A DNA stretch of 45,047 bases from contig JALJPA010000002.1 of the NCBI GenBank assembly GCA_022969215.1, positions 21,476 through 66,522 on the forward strand. Direction: 5' to 3'. This document shows positions 27,749 through 36,422 of the stretch, one piece after another. The DNA is from Colwellia sp. (lineage in GTDB: Bacteria; Pseudomonadota; Gammaproteobacteria; Enterobacterales; Alteromonadaceae). The first letter of the stretch is position 1; the number at the start of each line of letters is the position of its first letter. Both the position numbers and the translations under genes were made by a program. A model generated the notes under the pieces. The model saw only the letters and a list, made by a program, of their open reading frames with translations, ran no database searches and was not told the DNA's origin.

Positions 27749-28621
27749 CTAGCTTTTGAAAAAGCGTTTTCTCATTGTTAGCAAGGTAAGCATGGCAAGA
27801 GCAAACCAGGTGATTGAACCACCACTATCTCCAGCATCAGCTTCAGGTAAATATTTATCCGGATCGCTTGGGAAAGCATCAGATATGTCTATCACTCCAT
27901 CACCATCACTATCAGGCTCTTTAGATTTCAATGGGATTAAATCACCATCCGTTACCTTAGTGTTATCAAAATAACCTACATACTCAATAACAACAAAGTT
28001 TTCCATACCTGGTGCGCTCATATCAGGACATGTCAGGCCTTCAGCCATCACCATAGGGATGCCTTCTAAATTACTATTGTTACATAACCTAAGTTGCGCT
28101 ATTTGTTCTACTATATCCATGCCTTCAATAACTTGGCCAAATACTGTAAAACCACCATTTTGTCTATCTAGGTTCTCGCTATTATCTTTTAAGTTAAAAA
28201 ACCACTGGTTAGTAGCACTATGAACATCGTTGCCTTTTTTAGCCATGGCAATGGTGCCTTTAACATTAGAATAAATAGGCTCGTTTTTCACAGGCGCGCT
28301 TGCTACTAGTGATGTTAATGGCCACTCACCGGTAAATTTATAACCGCCACCTTGCACGACAAAATCGGTAGCAACTCTATGTACAACTGAGTTGGTGTAA
28401 TGTCCACTATCAACATAATCGAGGAAGTTAGCTACTGTTGCAGGTGTAGTGGTATCAAATAAGTTAACTTTAATACTGTCTGGACTAAGTGATGTTTTAA
28501 TTTCAACAATAGTCGCGTTAGCAGTATTAGCAAGACTTAAGCTAGCAGTAGCTATGCTGATAAGGGCGAGTGCTTTTCTGGCGTTTATTTTTGTTACTTG
28601 TTTAGTTGCTTGTGAAAACAT
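27749..28621 (-). CDS. Secreted cyclophilin-type prolyl isomerase with GlyGly-CTERM tail
   Basis: 290 residues from the ATG at 28621 (AGG 7 nt upstream, followed by a signal peptide ending near NTANA). The domain at about 38-230 is a bacterial cyclophilin (VNLFDTTTPATVANFLDYVDSGHY, VVHRVATDFVVQGGGY, NQWFFNLKDNSENLD, GFTVFGQVIEGMDIVEQIA). Next comes a calcium-binding thrombospondin type 3-like motif (DSDGDGVIDISDAFPSDPD). The C-terminus GDSGGSITWFALAMLTLLTM followed by RKRFF is a GlyGly-CTERM sorting signal, expected to be processed by rhombosortase. So it is an exported foldase anchored or released at the envelope. Confidence 0.9.
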   Translation of the reverse strand: MFSQATKQVTKINARKALALISIATASLSLANTANATIVEIKTSLSPDSIKVNLFDTTTPATVANFLDYVDSGHYTNSVVHRVATDFVVQGGGYKFTGEWPLTSLVASAPVKNEPIYSNVKGTIAMAKKGNDVHSATNQWFFNLKDNSENLDRQNGGFTVFGQVIEGMDIVEQIAQLRLCNNSNLEGIPMVMAEGLTCPDMSAPGMENFVVIEYVGYFDNTKVTDGDLIPLKSKEPDSDGDGVIDISDAFPSDPDKYLPEADAGDSGGSITWFALAMLTLLTMRKRFFKS

Positions 28622-28840
28622 AGACAGCCTAATTATGCAGTTAAGGGTTATAAATCGTTTCTTATAGTAAAGGCTGTGATCGATGTTAACAAGTAGCTGT
28701 AGCACTTTAGTAACAATACCAAGTTATAAGTAAACTAAGCCATATTCGAAAAGTACTCGGCTTTTCCTTGTTTTGCACTAAAGAACGATTACAATAGCGC
28801 CAATTTTAATCACTACCTCTTCGATATCTTAGGAATCCCA

Positions 28841-29236
28841 ATGAAAAAATTGTTTTTAGTAAGTGTTTTATTACTTGCATTATCACTGTCTAGTTATGCT
28901 CAAGCTAATGTTAAAGTTGGTGTGGCGCTAGATATGGACTTAAGTCTTGTTGCACAGATAGATAGCTATAACATCGTTTTGGGTGATAGTGGTTTCGCCG
29001 TAGATTATTTAGTGAAAACCGGTGATTTTAATAATGAAACGCCATTATCTTGGTATCTTGCTGGCGGTGGTTGGGCTGGTTGGGACCATGGCTATGGTGT
29101 ACGTGTGCCGGTAGGTGTTTCTTGGTATTTTGCCAAAGGTTGGGATTTATACGGCCAAGTACAGCCGGTAGCAAACTTTGATGATAAATTTAAGTTTAGT
29201 GTTGACGGTGCTATTGGTGTGCGATTTTCATTTTAA
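28841..29236 (+). CDS. Small outer-membrane beta-barrel protein, hypothetical
   Basis: 131 residues with a signal peptide (MKKLFLVSVLLLALSLSSYA, cleavage before QANVKVGV). The mature 110 residues show alternating aromatic and polar residues, many Gly and Trp (WYLAGGGWAGWDHGYGVRVPVGVSWYF) and a terminal Phe (GAIGVRFSF), which points to a small 8-strand barrel of the OmpW/OmpA-like kind. No family could be named. AGGAATCCC precedes the ATG. It is monocistronic and ends in a strong terminator; it is divergent from the cyclophilin. Confidence 0.78.
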   Translation: MKKLFLVSVLLLALSLSSYAQANVKVGVALDMDLSLVAQIDSYNIVLGDSGFAVDYLVKTGDFNNETPLSWYLAGGGWAGWDHGYGVRVPVGVSWYFAKGWDLYGQVQPVANFDDKFKFSVDGAIGVRFSF

Positions 29237-29268
29237 CTAGCTAACTAATACATTAGTTTGATCAATTC

Positions 29269-29296
29269 AAAAAAAGAGCTTTAAAGCTCTTTTTTT
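29269..29296 (+). terminator. Intrinsic terminator after the small barrel protein
   Basis: A-run, AGAGC and GCTCT stem with a TTTAAA centre, then a T-run. The element is almost perfectly palindromic and so is likely bidirectional. It starts 33 nt after the stop codon of the small barrel gene. Confidence 0.85.
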
Positions 29297-29367
29297 ATGC
29301 CAAATCAATAATGCGTAATGTTATTTAAAATACACTAATGGCTTTTAAATGAAACATAGTTTTCGTT

Positions 29368-29763
29368 ATGTGTTGGCGTTATTTTATTATTTTATCGGTG
29401 ATTATCTTGTTAATTGTTGCAGGGCTTATTTATCAGCATCAAGATAAAGTCAGCTTAGTTAAAACTCCACCGATAGCGCAATGGTATAAACCTGAAAATA
29501 AACGGCAAGTTTGGCTGCATAATATGTTTAAACTCAGGCGAGAAATGCAGGCAGTAGAATTTTATGCGCAACAGCAAGAGGCAGAGCTTTTACATAAGTG
29601 GGTAGGGCAACTTAATGATCATTACCTTAAAGTGGCTGACATGGTGCCGGTTTGGCAAAAGAAACTATCACTGCAAACTATGGCTGAGTTAAAATTAGCC
29701 AGTGATAAAAAATATTTTTTCGCGGTGTTAGTTCAGCCAATAAAGTTGATGGGCTATGCCTAG
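29368..29763 (+). CDS. Single-pass membrane protein, hypothetical
   Basis: 131 residues: a short N-terminus, one membrane helix (FIILSVIILLIVAGLIYQ, about residues 6-23), then a 108-residue, probably periplasmic, basic and helical part (RQVWLHNMFKLRREMQAVEFYAQQQEAELLHKWVGQ). No family recognised. The start ATG at 29368 has no clear ribosome binding site, so the start is uncertain. It converges with the diguanylate cyclase gene: the CTAG at 29760-29763 supplies the TAG stop of both genes. Confidence 0.65.
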   Translation: MCWRYFIILSVIILLIVAGLIYQHQDKVSLVKTPPIAQWYKPENKRQVWLHNMFKLRREMQAVEFYAQQQEAELLHKWVGQLNDHYLKVADMVPVWQKKLSLQTMAELKLASDKKYFFAVLVQPIKLMGYA

Positions 29764-31688
29764 CTTGCCATCACCACTTGGTTTCTGCCTTGGTCTTTTG
29801 CTTGATATAAAGCCATATCGGCACTGTTAAATAGTTGATTAAAACTATCTTGTTGCTCCGTTAACTCGGCAATGCCAAAGCTGGCGGTAATTTGTAATGA
29901 TTGCCCTTGGATAGTCATCACTTTATTTTCAATAGCATGTCTAATACGTTCAGCTATTTCATATGCCTGAGTTGCAGACGCTTCGGGTAAAACCAGTAAG
30001 AATTCCTCTCCACCTATTCGACCTAGAATATCATGAGATCTAACGTATTCATTGGCTGTTGAGGCAAGCTCTTTTAATGCGATATCACCACCGGCATGAC
30101 CAAAGTTGTCATTAACTCGTTTGAAATGATCTACGTCGAATATGACGACAGAAAATGCTTGCTTGGTTTTTATCGCTTGCAGTAACATTTTCTCGGCATA
30201 AATAAAGCTATATCGACGGTTTGCTAGTTCAGTTAAGGTGTCAGTGTTAGCTATTTTTTGAAGAGCTTTACTGTTCAGTATTTGTCGATAAATAAAATAA
30301 AACAGTACCAGCACAAATAATAAAATAATTATGATGATCATATTTTGTAATTGCTGTTGTTGTACTGCATTCTCTAGAGCCGCTTTATTTAAAGCCTTAT
30401 CTTGCTCTAATAACTTGTTGGTCAAAATAGCTTGGTCAGTATCAAATATTACTTTATATTTTGAACGTATAGTTTCACGTTCAGCGTTGTAATAATCTTT
30501 TTGTAAGGCTCTTGCTTGTTTTTGCTTGAAATATGCAGTTTGAAAGTCTTTTTGGATAACCGCCACTTGTGCCTGTAAATCGAATAGCTGCACATACCAA
30601 CTAAGAGCATTCTGCATACCTAAAGGTTTAAGTATTGCTTCAACTCTAGCTAAAATATCAATTGCTGCTGTTAAATTGTTATCACTCAGTGCAAGTTTGG
30701 CTTCTAATACAATTGCGCCAAGTTCTGCCGACGGATTTTCATAAAGAGGATGTTGCTCTTGATATTTATGCCAAAATATACGGGCTTTATCGTGTTGTTG
30801 AGAGTAATGGTAAGTATTCGCTAAACCTAAATAAGCTAAGTAGATGTATTCTTTTTTATTGGTTTGTTTTGTTATTTCAATAACTTTTAGATAGGTTACT
30901 TCGGCTTTTTGGTAATCTTTTTTTCGTAGGTAAATTTTGGCTAATACATTTTGTACAAATAACTCATCAAAATAATATTGATGTTTATTAAAGTAGTCAC
31001 TTGCTTCTTTTGCTAGCTTAATTGCATTGATGTCGTCAAAGGTAAGTGAATAGGCGTTAGCCATTTCAGCTTTCAAATAAGCTAAGCCTAACTCATCCCC
31101 TATTTGTTCAAGTTGTAAGTAAGCTTGATGATAAAACTTTAGGGCTTGAGTATCTTTATGATTAATTGAATATGAGTAAGCCATGTAAGAATAGCTATCT
31201 GCAAGCTGCTTTGAATTTTCATTTACTTTGGCATACTTCGCTGCGAGTGAGTACCTTTCCATTGCCTGTTCTGAGTTACCAAGCTCATCCATGATACCGC
31301 CCTGGGTTAATAACAAAGAAATACCAACATCAGTTGTTAAGTCTACTTTCAAGGCATAAGCTCGGTCTAGATACCCCTGACTTATATTATAGTGCCCTAA
31401 GATATAGTTATGTTGAGCCATCTTACTAAACAATGAGGCTTTATCAACATCAGTCATTTTTTGCTTATGTTCATTCAGTATACTTTTAGAAAAGGCTAGT
31501 GCTAATGCCGGATCTTTCTTATTCAACTCATCAATTTTATTAAGGGGGACTTGCATCCAAGTAGAAGGGGAGTCAAGAGTGTAGCTATGGCTGTTTAAAC
31601 TAAAGCACATAAAAAAAACACTCATGATAATAGTAAAAACCAGCGTGTTTTTTTCTGCTATATTGCAAATATTAACCTTTTTTTTCAT
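29760..31688 (-). CDS. TPR-containing diguanylate cyclase
   Basis: 642 residues. An N-terminal signal anchor (VFTIIMSVFFMCFSLNSHSY) is followed by TPR-like helical repeats over about 60-400 (for example AMERYSLAAKYAKVNENSKQ, ALKFYHQAYLQLEQIGDELG), a coiled-coil, a membrane helix at about 448-466 and a C-terminal GGDEF domain. The active site GGEEF is at 559-563, with RSHD at 550-553 exactly five residues before it, so the product-inhibition I-site is intact. It should make c-di-GMP in response to a periplasmic signal read by the TPR domain (inference). Confidence 0.92.
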   Translation of the reverse strand: MKKKVNICNIAEKNTLVFTIIMSVFFMCFSLNSHSYTLDSPSTWMQVPLNKIDELNKKDPALALAFSKSILNEHKQKMTDVDKASLFSKMAQHNYILGHYNISQGYLDRAYALKVDLTTDVGISLLLTQGGIMDELGNSEQAMERYSLAAKYAKVNENSKQLADSYSYMAYSYSINHKDTQALKFYHQAYLQLEQIGDELGLAYLKAEMANAYSLTFDDINAIKLAKEASDYFNKHQYYFDELFVQNVLAKIYLRKKDYQKAEVTYLKVIEITKQTNKKEYIYLAYLGLANTYHYSQQHDKARIFWHKYQEQHPLYENPSAELGAIVLEAKLALSDNNLTAAIDILARVEAILKPLGMQNALSWYVQLFDLQAQVAVIQKDFQTAYFKQKQARALQKDYYNAERETIRSKYKVIFDTDQAILTNKLLEQDKALNKAALENAVQQQQLQNMIIIIILLFVLVLFYFIYRQILNSKALQKIANTDTLTELANRRYSFIYAEKMLLQAIKTKQAFSVVIFDVDHFKRVNDNFGHAGGDIALKELASTANEYVRSHDILGRIGGEEFLLVLPEASATQAYEIAERIRHAIENKVMTIQGQSLQITASFGIAELTEQQDSFNQLFNSADMALYQAKDQGRNQVVMAS

Positions 31689-31922
31689 ATAGCTAGCTCT
31701 CGGGTGGGTTTATTAACCATCATATTACTAAAAGTTTTTACATATAAACAGTGTACCTGTATTAATTGTAGTCACTTTTACCAAGGAATTCGTTTTAGCT
31801 GAAATCTATGTTTATAGCTAAGCTTGCATCGAGCTTAATAATAGTGAAAAAAGTAATGTAATGGTCATAAATTACTATAAGTAATGACATAGAAGTTTGA
31901 GTAGTTAATGAAACATTTTTGT

Positions 31923-31936
31923 TTGATCAAGGTCAA
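31923..31936. promoter_or_regulatory. FNR-like site upstream of feoAB
   Basis: TTGATCAAGGTCAA matches TTGAT-N4-ATCAA at 9 of 10 fixed positions (G for A in the second half). FNR activates feoAB in E. coli under low oxygen, when iron is ferrous; the site is 123 bp before the feoA start. Confidence 0.65.
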
Positions 31937-31991
31937 GGTTAGTTACATTGTTTTACTATTGATTTTTTCTGGCTAATGCTACCATCTAAAT

Positions 31992-32010
31992 AATAGTAAT
32001 TATCATTAAT
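31992..32010. promoter_or_regulatory. Fur box upstream of feoAB
   Basis: Read on the minus strand, the 19 bp include AATGATAAT and match the classical GATAATGATAATCATTATC at 14 of 19 positions. It is 49 bp before the feoA start codon, so it would block the promoter when iron is plentiful. Confidence 0.72.
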
Positions 32011-32058
32011 CCATAGATTAACATCTGTGGGTTAGTGAACTTTTTTTGGACTTATAGC

Positions 32059-32280
32059 ATGACTCTCGCTGACCTTCCCCTGAATAAACCGGCTAAAATT
32101 AGCGCTTTACCTAAAGATGAAGTAATCGCTGCGCAACTGATTGAACAAGGCTTTACTCTTCGTTCCCATGTGTCATTAGCGCATAAAGCGCCTTTTAATG
32201 GCCCGATGGCCTTTCGCTTACACAATACTAAAATTTGTATTCAGCGTTCCGTCGCAAAGCAAATTGGCGTTAGTCTTTAA
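32059..32280 (+). CDS. feoA: Ferrous iron transport protein A
   Basis: 73 residues from the ATG at 32059 (GGA 9 nt upstream); an upstream GTG at 32035 would add eight unlikely residues. The protein is an SH3-like FeoA domain: MTLADLPLNKPAKISALP, LIEQGFTLRSHVSLAHKAPFNGPMAFRLHNTKICIQRSVAKQI. FeoA acts in the cytoplasm with FeoB in Fe(II) uptake. It is 84 nt upstream of feoB. No feoC was found after feoB. Confidence 0.93.
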   Translation: MTLADLPLNKPAKISALPKDEVIAAQLIEQGFTLRSHVSLAHKAPFNGPMAFRLHNTKICIQRSVAKQIGVSL

Positions 32281-32364
32281 TTAGTAAAGTAATCGATAAG
32301 TTAAGCAAAAAACTGATTACAAAGATAATTCATTTATACCCAGTAACCTCAAAAGAATCTTACC

Positions 32365-34581
32365 GTGACACAATCAAAACATTTCGCCCTAGTTGGTTTT
32401 GCCAACTCAGGTAAAAGCACTTTATTTAACCTGTTATTATCCGCTAGCGAAAATAAAAACAAGCAAAGTAAGCAAAAAGTTGGCAATTGGTCAGGTGTTA
32501 CCGTAGCCGCTAAAAAAAACAGTTTTAGTTTAGGGCCTAAAAACGCTTATTTATCAGACTTACCCGGTTTAAGTTCGCTGGAAAAACATGCTGAGCAAGG
32601 TAAAGATCTGACTATCTCGCAATCCTTTTTACAAGGTAATGATATTGATTGTTTAGTCAACGTTGTTGATATTAACCAACTTAGCCGACAACTTTATTTA
32701 ACCAGCCAGCTACTCGAGTTGGGTGTGCCTATGATAGTGGTACTCAATAAAAGCGATCGAAAAAAACATTTACACATTGATATGGCGCAATTAGCGGCAG
32801 AATTAGGTTGTCCTGTTATTGCCATAAGTGCACAAAGTAAAAAGGCCTTAGCAGAAGTGCAGCAAGCACTGACTCAAATGACAACAGACATATCTGTAAG
32901 CCATCAAAAAATCGTTGATAGTGTTAGCTCTCAACAAGAGCGAAAAGAAAAGCAGCAGCAAAAGCAGCCACAGCAACAACAAAAGCAAAGCGTCAAGGCA
33001 ATGCAAGCGCGTTATGATTATATTACCGATATGCTGGCCCGTGTTAGCGGTGTTGAGGCGACCAATGCTGCCTTTGCCAATCCGGCATGTGCCAACAAGT
33101 CGATGTCAGATAAAATTGATAGCATAGTGTTACACCCATTACTGGGTATTCCGGTGTTTTTCGGGGTGATGTACCTACTCTTTATGTTTGCCATTAATGT
33201 TGGCAGTGCCTTTATCGACTTTTTCGATATTCTCAGTGGCACCTTATTTGTCGATTACCCATTACATTTTTTAGCGCCATTAGACTTACCGCAGTGGTTA
33301 CTCACTATTGTTGAGGGCTTTGGTAGTGGTTTACAGACAGTCGCGACCTTTATTCCCGTTATCGCCTGTTTGTTTATCGGCTTATCAATTTTAGAAAGCT
33401 CAGGTTATTTAGCGCGGGCTGCTTTCGTAGTGGACAGCGTGATGCAAAAAATTGGTTTGCCCGGTAAAGCTTTTGTACCTTTGATTGTTGGTTTCGGCTG
33501 TACGGTACCTGCGGTCATGTCAGCAAGAATTCTTGATAGTGAGCGAGAGCGCATTACCACGGTAATGATGTCTCCCTTTATGTCATGTGGGGCCAGATTA
33601 CCTGTTTATGCGCTATTTGCCGCGGCCTTTTTTCCTGATAATGGTCAAAATCTAGTGTTTTTGTTGTATTTAGTGGGTATTGCCGCTGCGATTTTTACCG
33701 GATTTTTATTAAAGAAAACTGTTTTATCAGGCACTAGTTCATTAAATATTATGGAATTACCTAATTATGAACTGCCCAAACTTGGCGATTTAAGTCAACG
33801 TGTCTGGCAGCGTACTAGAGGCTTTGTTACCGGTGCAGGTAAAACCATAGTTATTGTGGTGTGTTTATTAAACTTCTTTAACTCTATTGGTACTGATGGT
33901 CAATTTGGTAATCAAGACAGTGAAAACTCAATATTGAGCCAAGGGGCAAAGGTAGTGATGCCACTATTAGCACCTATGGGTGTACAAGAAGATAACTGGC
34001 AAGCAGGCGTCGGCATTATTACCGGAATATTTGCTAAAGAAGTGCTGGTGGCGACCTTTAATAATTTATATTCACCTCATGCTTCAGGGGAAGCAGCAGA
34101 ACCTTCATTAGTGCAAAGCTGGCAAGAGGCTACTGATAGCATAAAAGAAAATTTACTCGGTCTTTCCCCCGATGATCCTTTGGGGATTAGTGTAGGTGAA
34201 ATCAGCGACTTAAGTCTTGCCGCCGAAGAGCAAGGTGTTGAATTAACTACCTATCAGCGCATGCAATTAGCATTTGTTAGCCAATTAGGCGCTTTTAGTT
34301 ATTTACTATTTATCTTACTTTATACCCCTTGTGTTGCTGCAATGGGAGCAATAAAAAATGAAGTGGGTAGTCGTTGGGCAGGATTTGCCGGAATCTGGAG
34401 TTTTACTTTTGCCTATTTGGTAGCAACATTATGTTATCAAATTGGTAATTTCATGGTCGCGCCGTTAAGTGCCAGCATAACGATTTCGATTGCCTTATTA
34501 ACCTTTGTTATGATTTATTTTTGGCTTAAACATAAAGGTAAACAGGTATTAACTATCCCGATAAAAGTCAGTTATTCATAG
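32365..34581 (+). CDS. feoB: Ferrous iron permease FeoB
   Basis: 738 residues from a GTG start, with a weak ribosome binding site. The N-terminal G domain has G1 GFANSGKST (11-19; most FeoB have GNPNSGKTT), G3 DLPG (65-68) and G4 NKSD (128-131; usually NKMD). A Gln/Lys-rich linker (about 189-208) joins it to the membrane part. The membrane part keeps the family Cys motifs (VGFGCTVPAVMSARIL and SPFMSCGARLPVYALFA) and the Gate motif region. It takes up Fe(II) across the inner membrane. Control is by the upstream Fur and FNR-like sites. Confidence 0.96.
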   Translation: MTQSKHFALVGFANSGKSTLFNLLLSASENKNKQSKQKVGNWSGVTVAAKKNSFSLGPKNAYLSDLPGLSSLEKHAEQGKDLTISQSFLQGNDIDCLVNVVDINQLSRQLYLTSQLLELGVPMIVVLNKSDRKKHLHIDMAQLAAELGCPVIAISAQSKKALAEVQQALTQMTTDISVSHQKIVDSVSSQQERKEKQQQKQPQQQQKQSVKAMQARYDYITDMLARVSGVEATNAAFANPACANKSMSDKIDSIVLHPLLGIPVFFGVMYLLFMFAINVGSAFIDFFDILSGTLFVDYPLHFLAPLDLPQWLLTIVEGFGSGLQTVATFIPVIACLFIGLSILESSGYLARAAFVVDSVMQKIGLPGKAFVPLIVGFGCTVPAVMSARILDSERERITTVMMSPFMSCGARLPVYALFAAAFFPDNGQNLVFLLYLVGIAAAIFTGFLLKKTVLSGTSSLNIMELPNYELPKLGDLSQRVWQRTRGFVTGAGKTIVIVVCLLNFFNSIGTDGQFGNQDSENSILSQGAKVVMPLLAPMGVQEDNWQAGVGIITGIFAKEVLVATFNNLYSPHASGEAAEPSLVQSWQEATDSIKENLLGLSPDDPLGISVGEISDLSLAAEEQGVELTTYQRMQLAFVSQLGAFSYLLFILLYTPCVAAMGAIKNEVGSRWAGFAGIWSFTFAYLVATLCYQIGNFMVAPLSASITISIALLTFVMIYFWLKHKGKQVLTIPIKVSYS

Positions 34582-34699
34582 TAGCAGCCTTTATAACCAT
34601 TTTACTTTAGATTGTTAAAAACAAGATGGTTAACTGCTTGCTTAGCAATAAAAATACACGTATTTTAATCGCTAAATAGGGAAGGTTTAGGATTTAATT

Positions 34700-36310
34700 A
34701 TGGGATTTAGAAATAGATTTTTTCAATCGGATAAGCTAGCCAGCTTGGCGAGATCATGTTTGTTAGTATTAAGCGCATTGCTAAGTAGTTTAGTACTTGT
34801 CGGTTGTGAAGACGCCAGCTCAATCTCAACGGAAGGAATAGTTAATCAGCCAACCATAGCCGAGAGTGTTAACTTTACCGATAACAGTTATAAGCTAATT
34901 ACTTTAACAGGTTATGAGCAATCAGCACTGCAAGTCTACTGGCCAACTGATAGTGTTATGCCGGTAATATTGCAGGCAGATTTACAATTATTAATACCAC
35001 AAATAAATACCCTGTTCAGACAACAAAACTTTGCTTTCAGCCAACTAACAAAAGAGACTGTAGCTCTACGCTACAAAAAGCTTATCTTTAATCCAATCAC
35101 ACCGGCAAAAGGTGTTGGCAAACTAGATTTCTCTTTCGCCAGCGATGGCGAAATTATTGTTATGCTCGATGTTGATGCTCTGCTTGGGGATGATAATATC
35201 AAGGCTTTGTTATCCTCAGAATTAACCCAGATAATTTACCAAAGTGAGCGACTCAACTACCAAAGTGAAATTAGTGTATTCGATCATTTAGTTTCTCGTG
35301 GCTTAGCTTTACATTTTTTAAAGCAAAACTTACCCGCAAGTGAAATTACTTTCTCTGTAGATATCGAACAGTCTGAATTGTCTGCAGCTTTAGCGCAGGT
35401 AAAATTAGGGCTAGATGATGGCGTGCTGATAGAAAACTTGTTTGCTCAAAATCTATTGAGTGAACAGGGTAAAGCTAATGCTCTAGGCTACTATTTGGTG
35501 ACACAGCATTTTTCTTATTATAGCGGCAGCAATGCTGGTAATAGTTTTAGTCTTGCTAGCAGGCTGTTTTTTCCTTGGCTCGAGGGTGAAAATAGCGCAT
35601 CTAGAAAAACAGAACAATATGTTCGAACCGGCAATGTAGCCGAGCAAATTTCTGTGGAAGAGCTAGCTCGCCAAGCCAGTTTATATCTTGGTAGCTATTT
35701 CATTGAAGGCTTGAATAATGAAAAATTAATTGCTTTGTCTTTCGATGATGGCCCGTCACAGTACACCACACAAATTTTAGATGTACTTGCACAAGCACAA
35801 GTGCCAGCAAGTTTTTTTTGGCAGGGACAAAACTTAGCTAACTATCAGGAGGTTGTTGAACGTAGTATAGCGGCAGGTCATACAGTAGCCAACCATAGTT
35901 GGAATCATGCTAACGGCATGAGTTATAGCGGTGATGAGTTATGGCAGCAACAAGTCGCAAAAACCAATGATGAATTTCAGCAATTATTTAACATTAGCCC
36001 GCGTTTTTATCGACCACCTTATGGTGAAATATCAGATCAACAAATTGAATACTTAGCAAGTAAGGGTATGAAAGTAATGCTTTGGTCGGTGGATTCAAGA
36101 GATTGGAATCCAGAGTTAAACAGTATCGATAAAATAGAAAGTGAACTGATCAACAACCAGCATGAAGAAGTGATCACCTTAATGCATGATGCTGGCGGCA
36201 ATAGACAAAATACTGTCGATGCCTTACCGGCAATTATTGCCCATTATAAAAACCAAGGTTATCGCTTTGTTAATCTTGAAACCTTACTCGGTATAAGTGA
36301 TAAACATTAA
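34700..36310 (+). CDS. Lipoprotein polysaccharide deacetylase (NodB domain)
   Basis: 536 residues. Signal peptide with lipobox LVGC (Cys36), then a 300-residue N-terminal domain and a C-terminal NodB domain (about 340-530). The catalytic set is complete: SFDDGP (Asp349, Asp350), the metal His pair H399/H403 in HSWNH, RPPYG (438-442), DSRDW (465-469) and LMHD (His496). It should de-N-acetylate a GlcNAc polymer at the envelope. The N-terminal domain has segments LLSSELTQIIYQSERL and HLVSRGLALHF that resemble a DUF2268-type zinc peptidase in which HExxH is replaced by SELTQ; this is a weak inference. Confidence 0.88.
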   Translation: MGFRNRFFQSDKLASLARSCLLVLSALLSSLVLVGCEDASSISTEGIVNQPTIAESVNFTDNSYKLITLTGYEQSALQVYWPTDSVMPVILQADLQLLIPQINTLFRQQNFAFSQLTKETVALRYKKLIFNPITPAKGVGKLDFSFASDGEIIVMLDVDALLGDDNIKALLSSELTQIIYQSERLNYQSEISVFDHLVSRGLALHFLKQNLPASEITFSVDIEQSELSAALAQVKLGLDDGVLIENLFAQNLLSEQGKANALGYYLVTQHFSYYSGSNAGNSFSLASRLFFPWLEGENSASRKTEQYVRTGNVAEQISVEELARQASLYLGSYFIEGLNNEKLIALSFDDGPSQYTTQILDVLAQAQVPASFFWQGQNLANYQEVVERSIAAGHTVANHSWNHANGMSYSGDELWQQQVAKTNDEFQQLFNISPRFYRPPYGEISDQQIEYLASKGMKVMLWSVDSRDWNPELNSIDKIESELINNQHEEVITLMHDAGGNRQNTVDALPAIIAHYKNQGYRFVNLETLLGISDKH

Positions 36311-36422
36311 TTTAAGCATCAGGCTTTAAAAGTGAGTCAACGCTAAATAATGGTTGGAATGGTAATTTCAGTTAGATGAATCATACTTATTAAATGTGAT
36401 TTTCTCGATTGGAGACATTGTT

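Larger units (their letters stand above)
31689..32058. other. Divergent control region between the GGDEF gene and feoA
   Basis: This 370-bp gap holds no gene. It separates the minus-strand diguanylate cyclase from plus-strand feoAB and carries an FNR-like site (31923-31936) and a Fur box (31992-32010), both near feoA. No clear promoter for the GGDEF gene was identified. Confidence 0.6.

Noticed and set aside
32929-32993. Frameshift or junk in feoB at the Gln/Lys-rich stretch
   Set aside because: The frame stays open and both flanking domains are in the same frame; it is a low-complexity linker.
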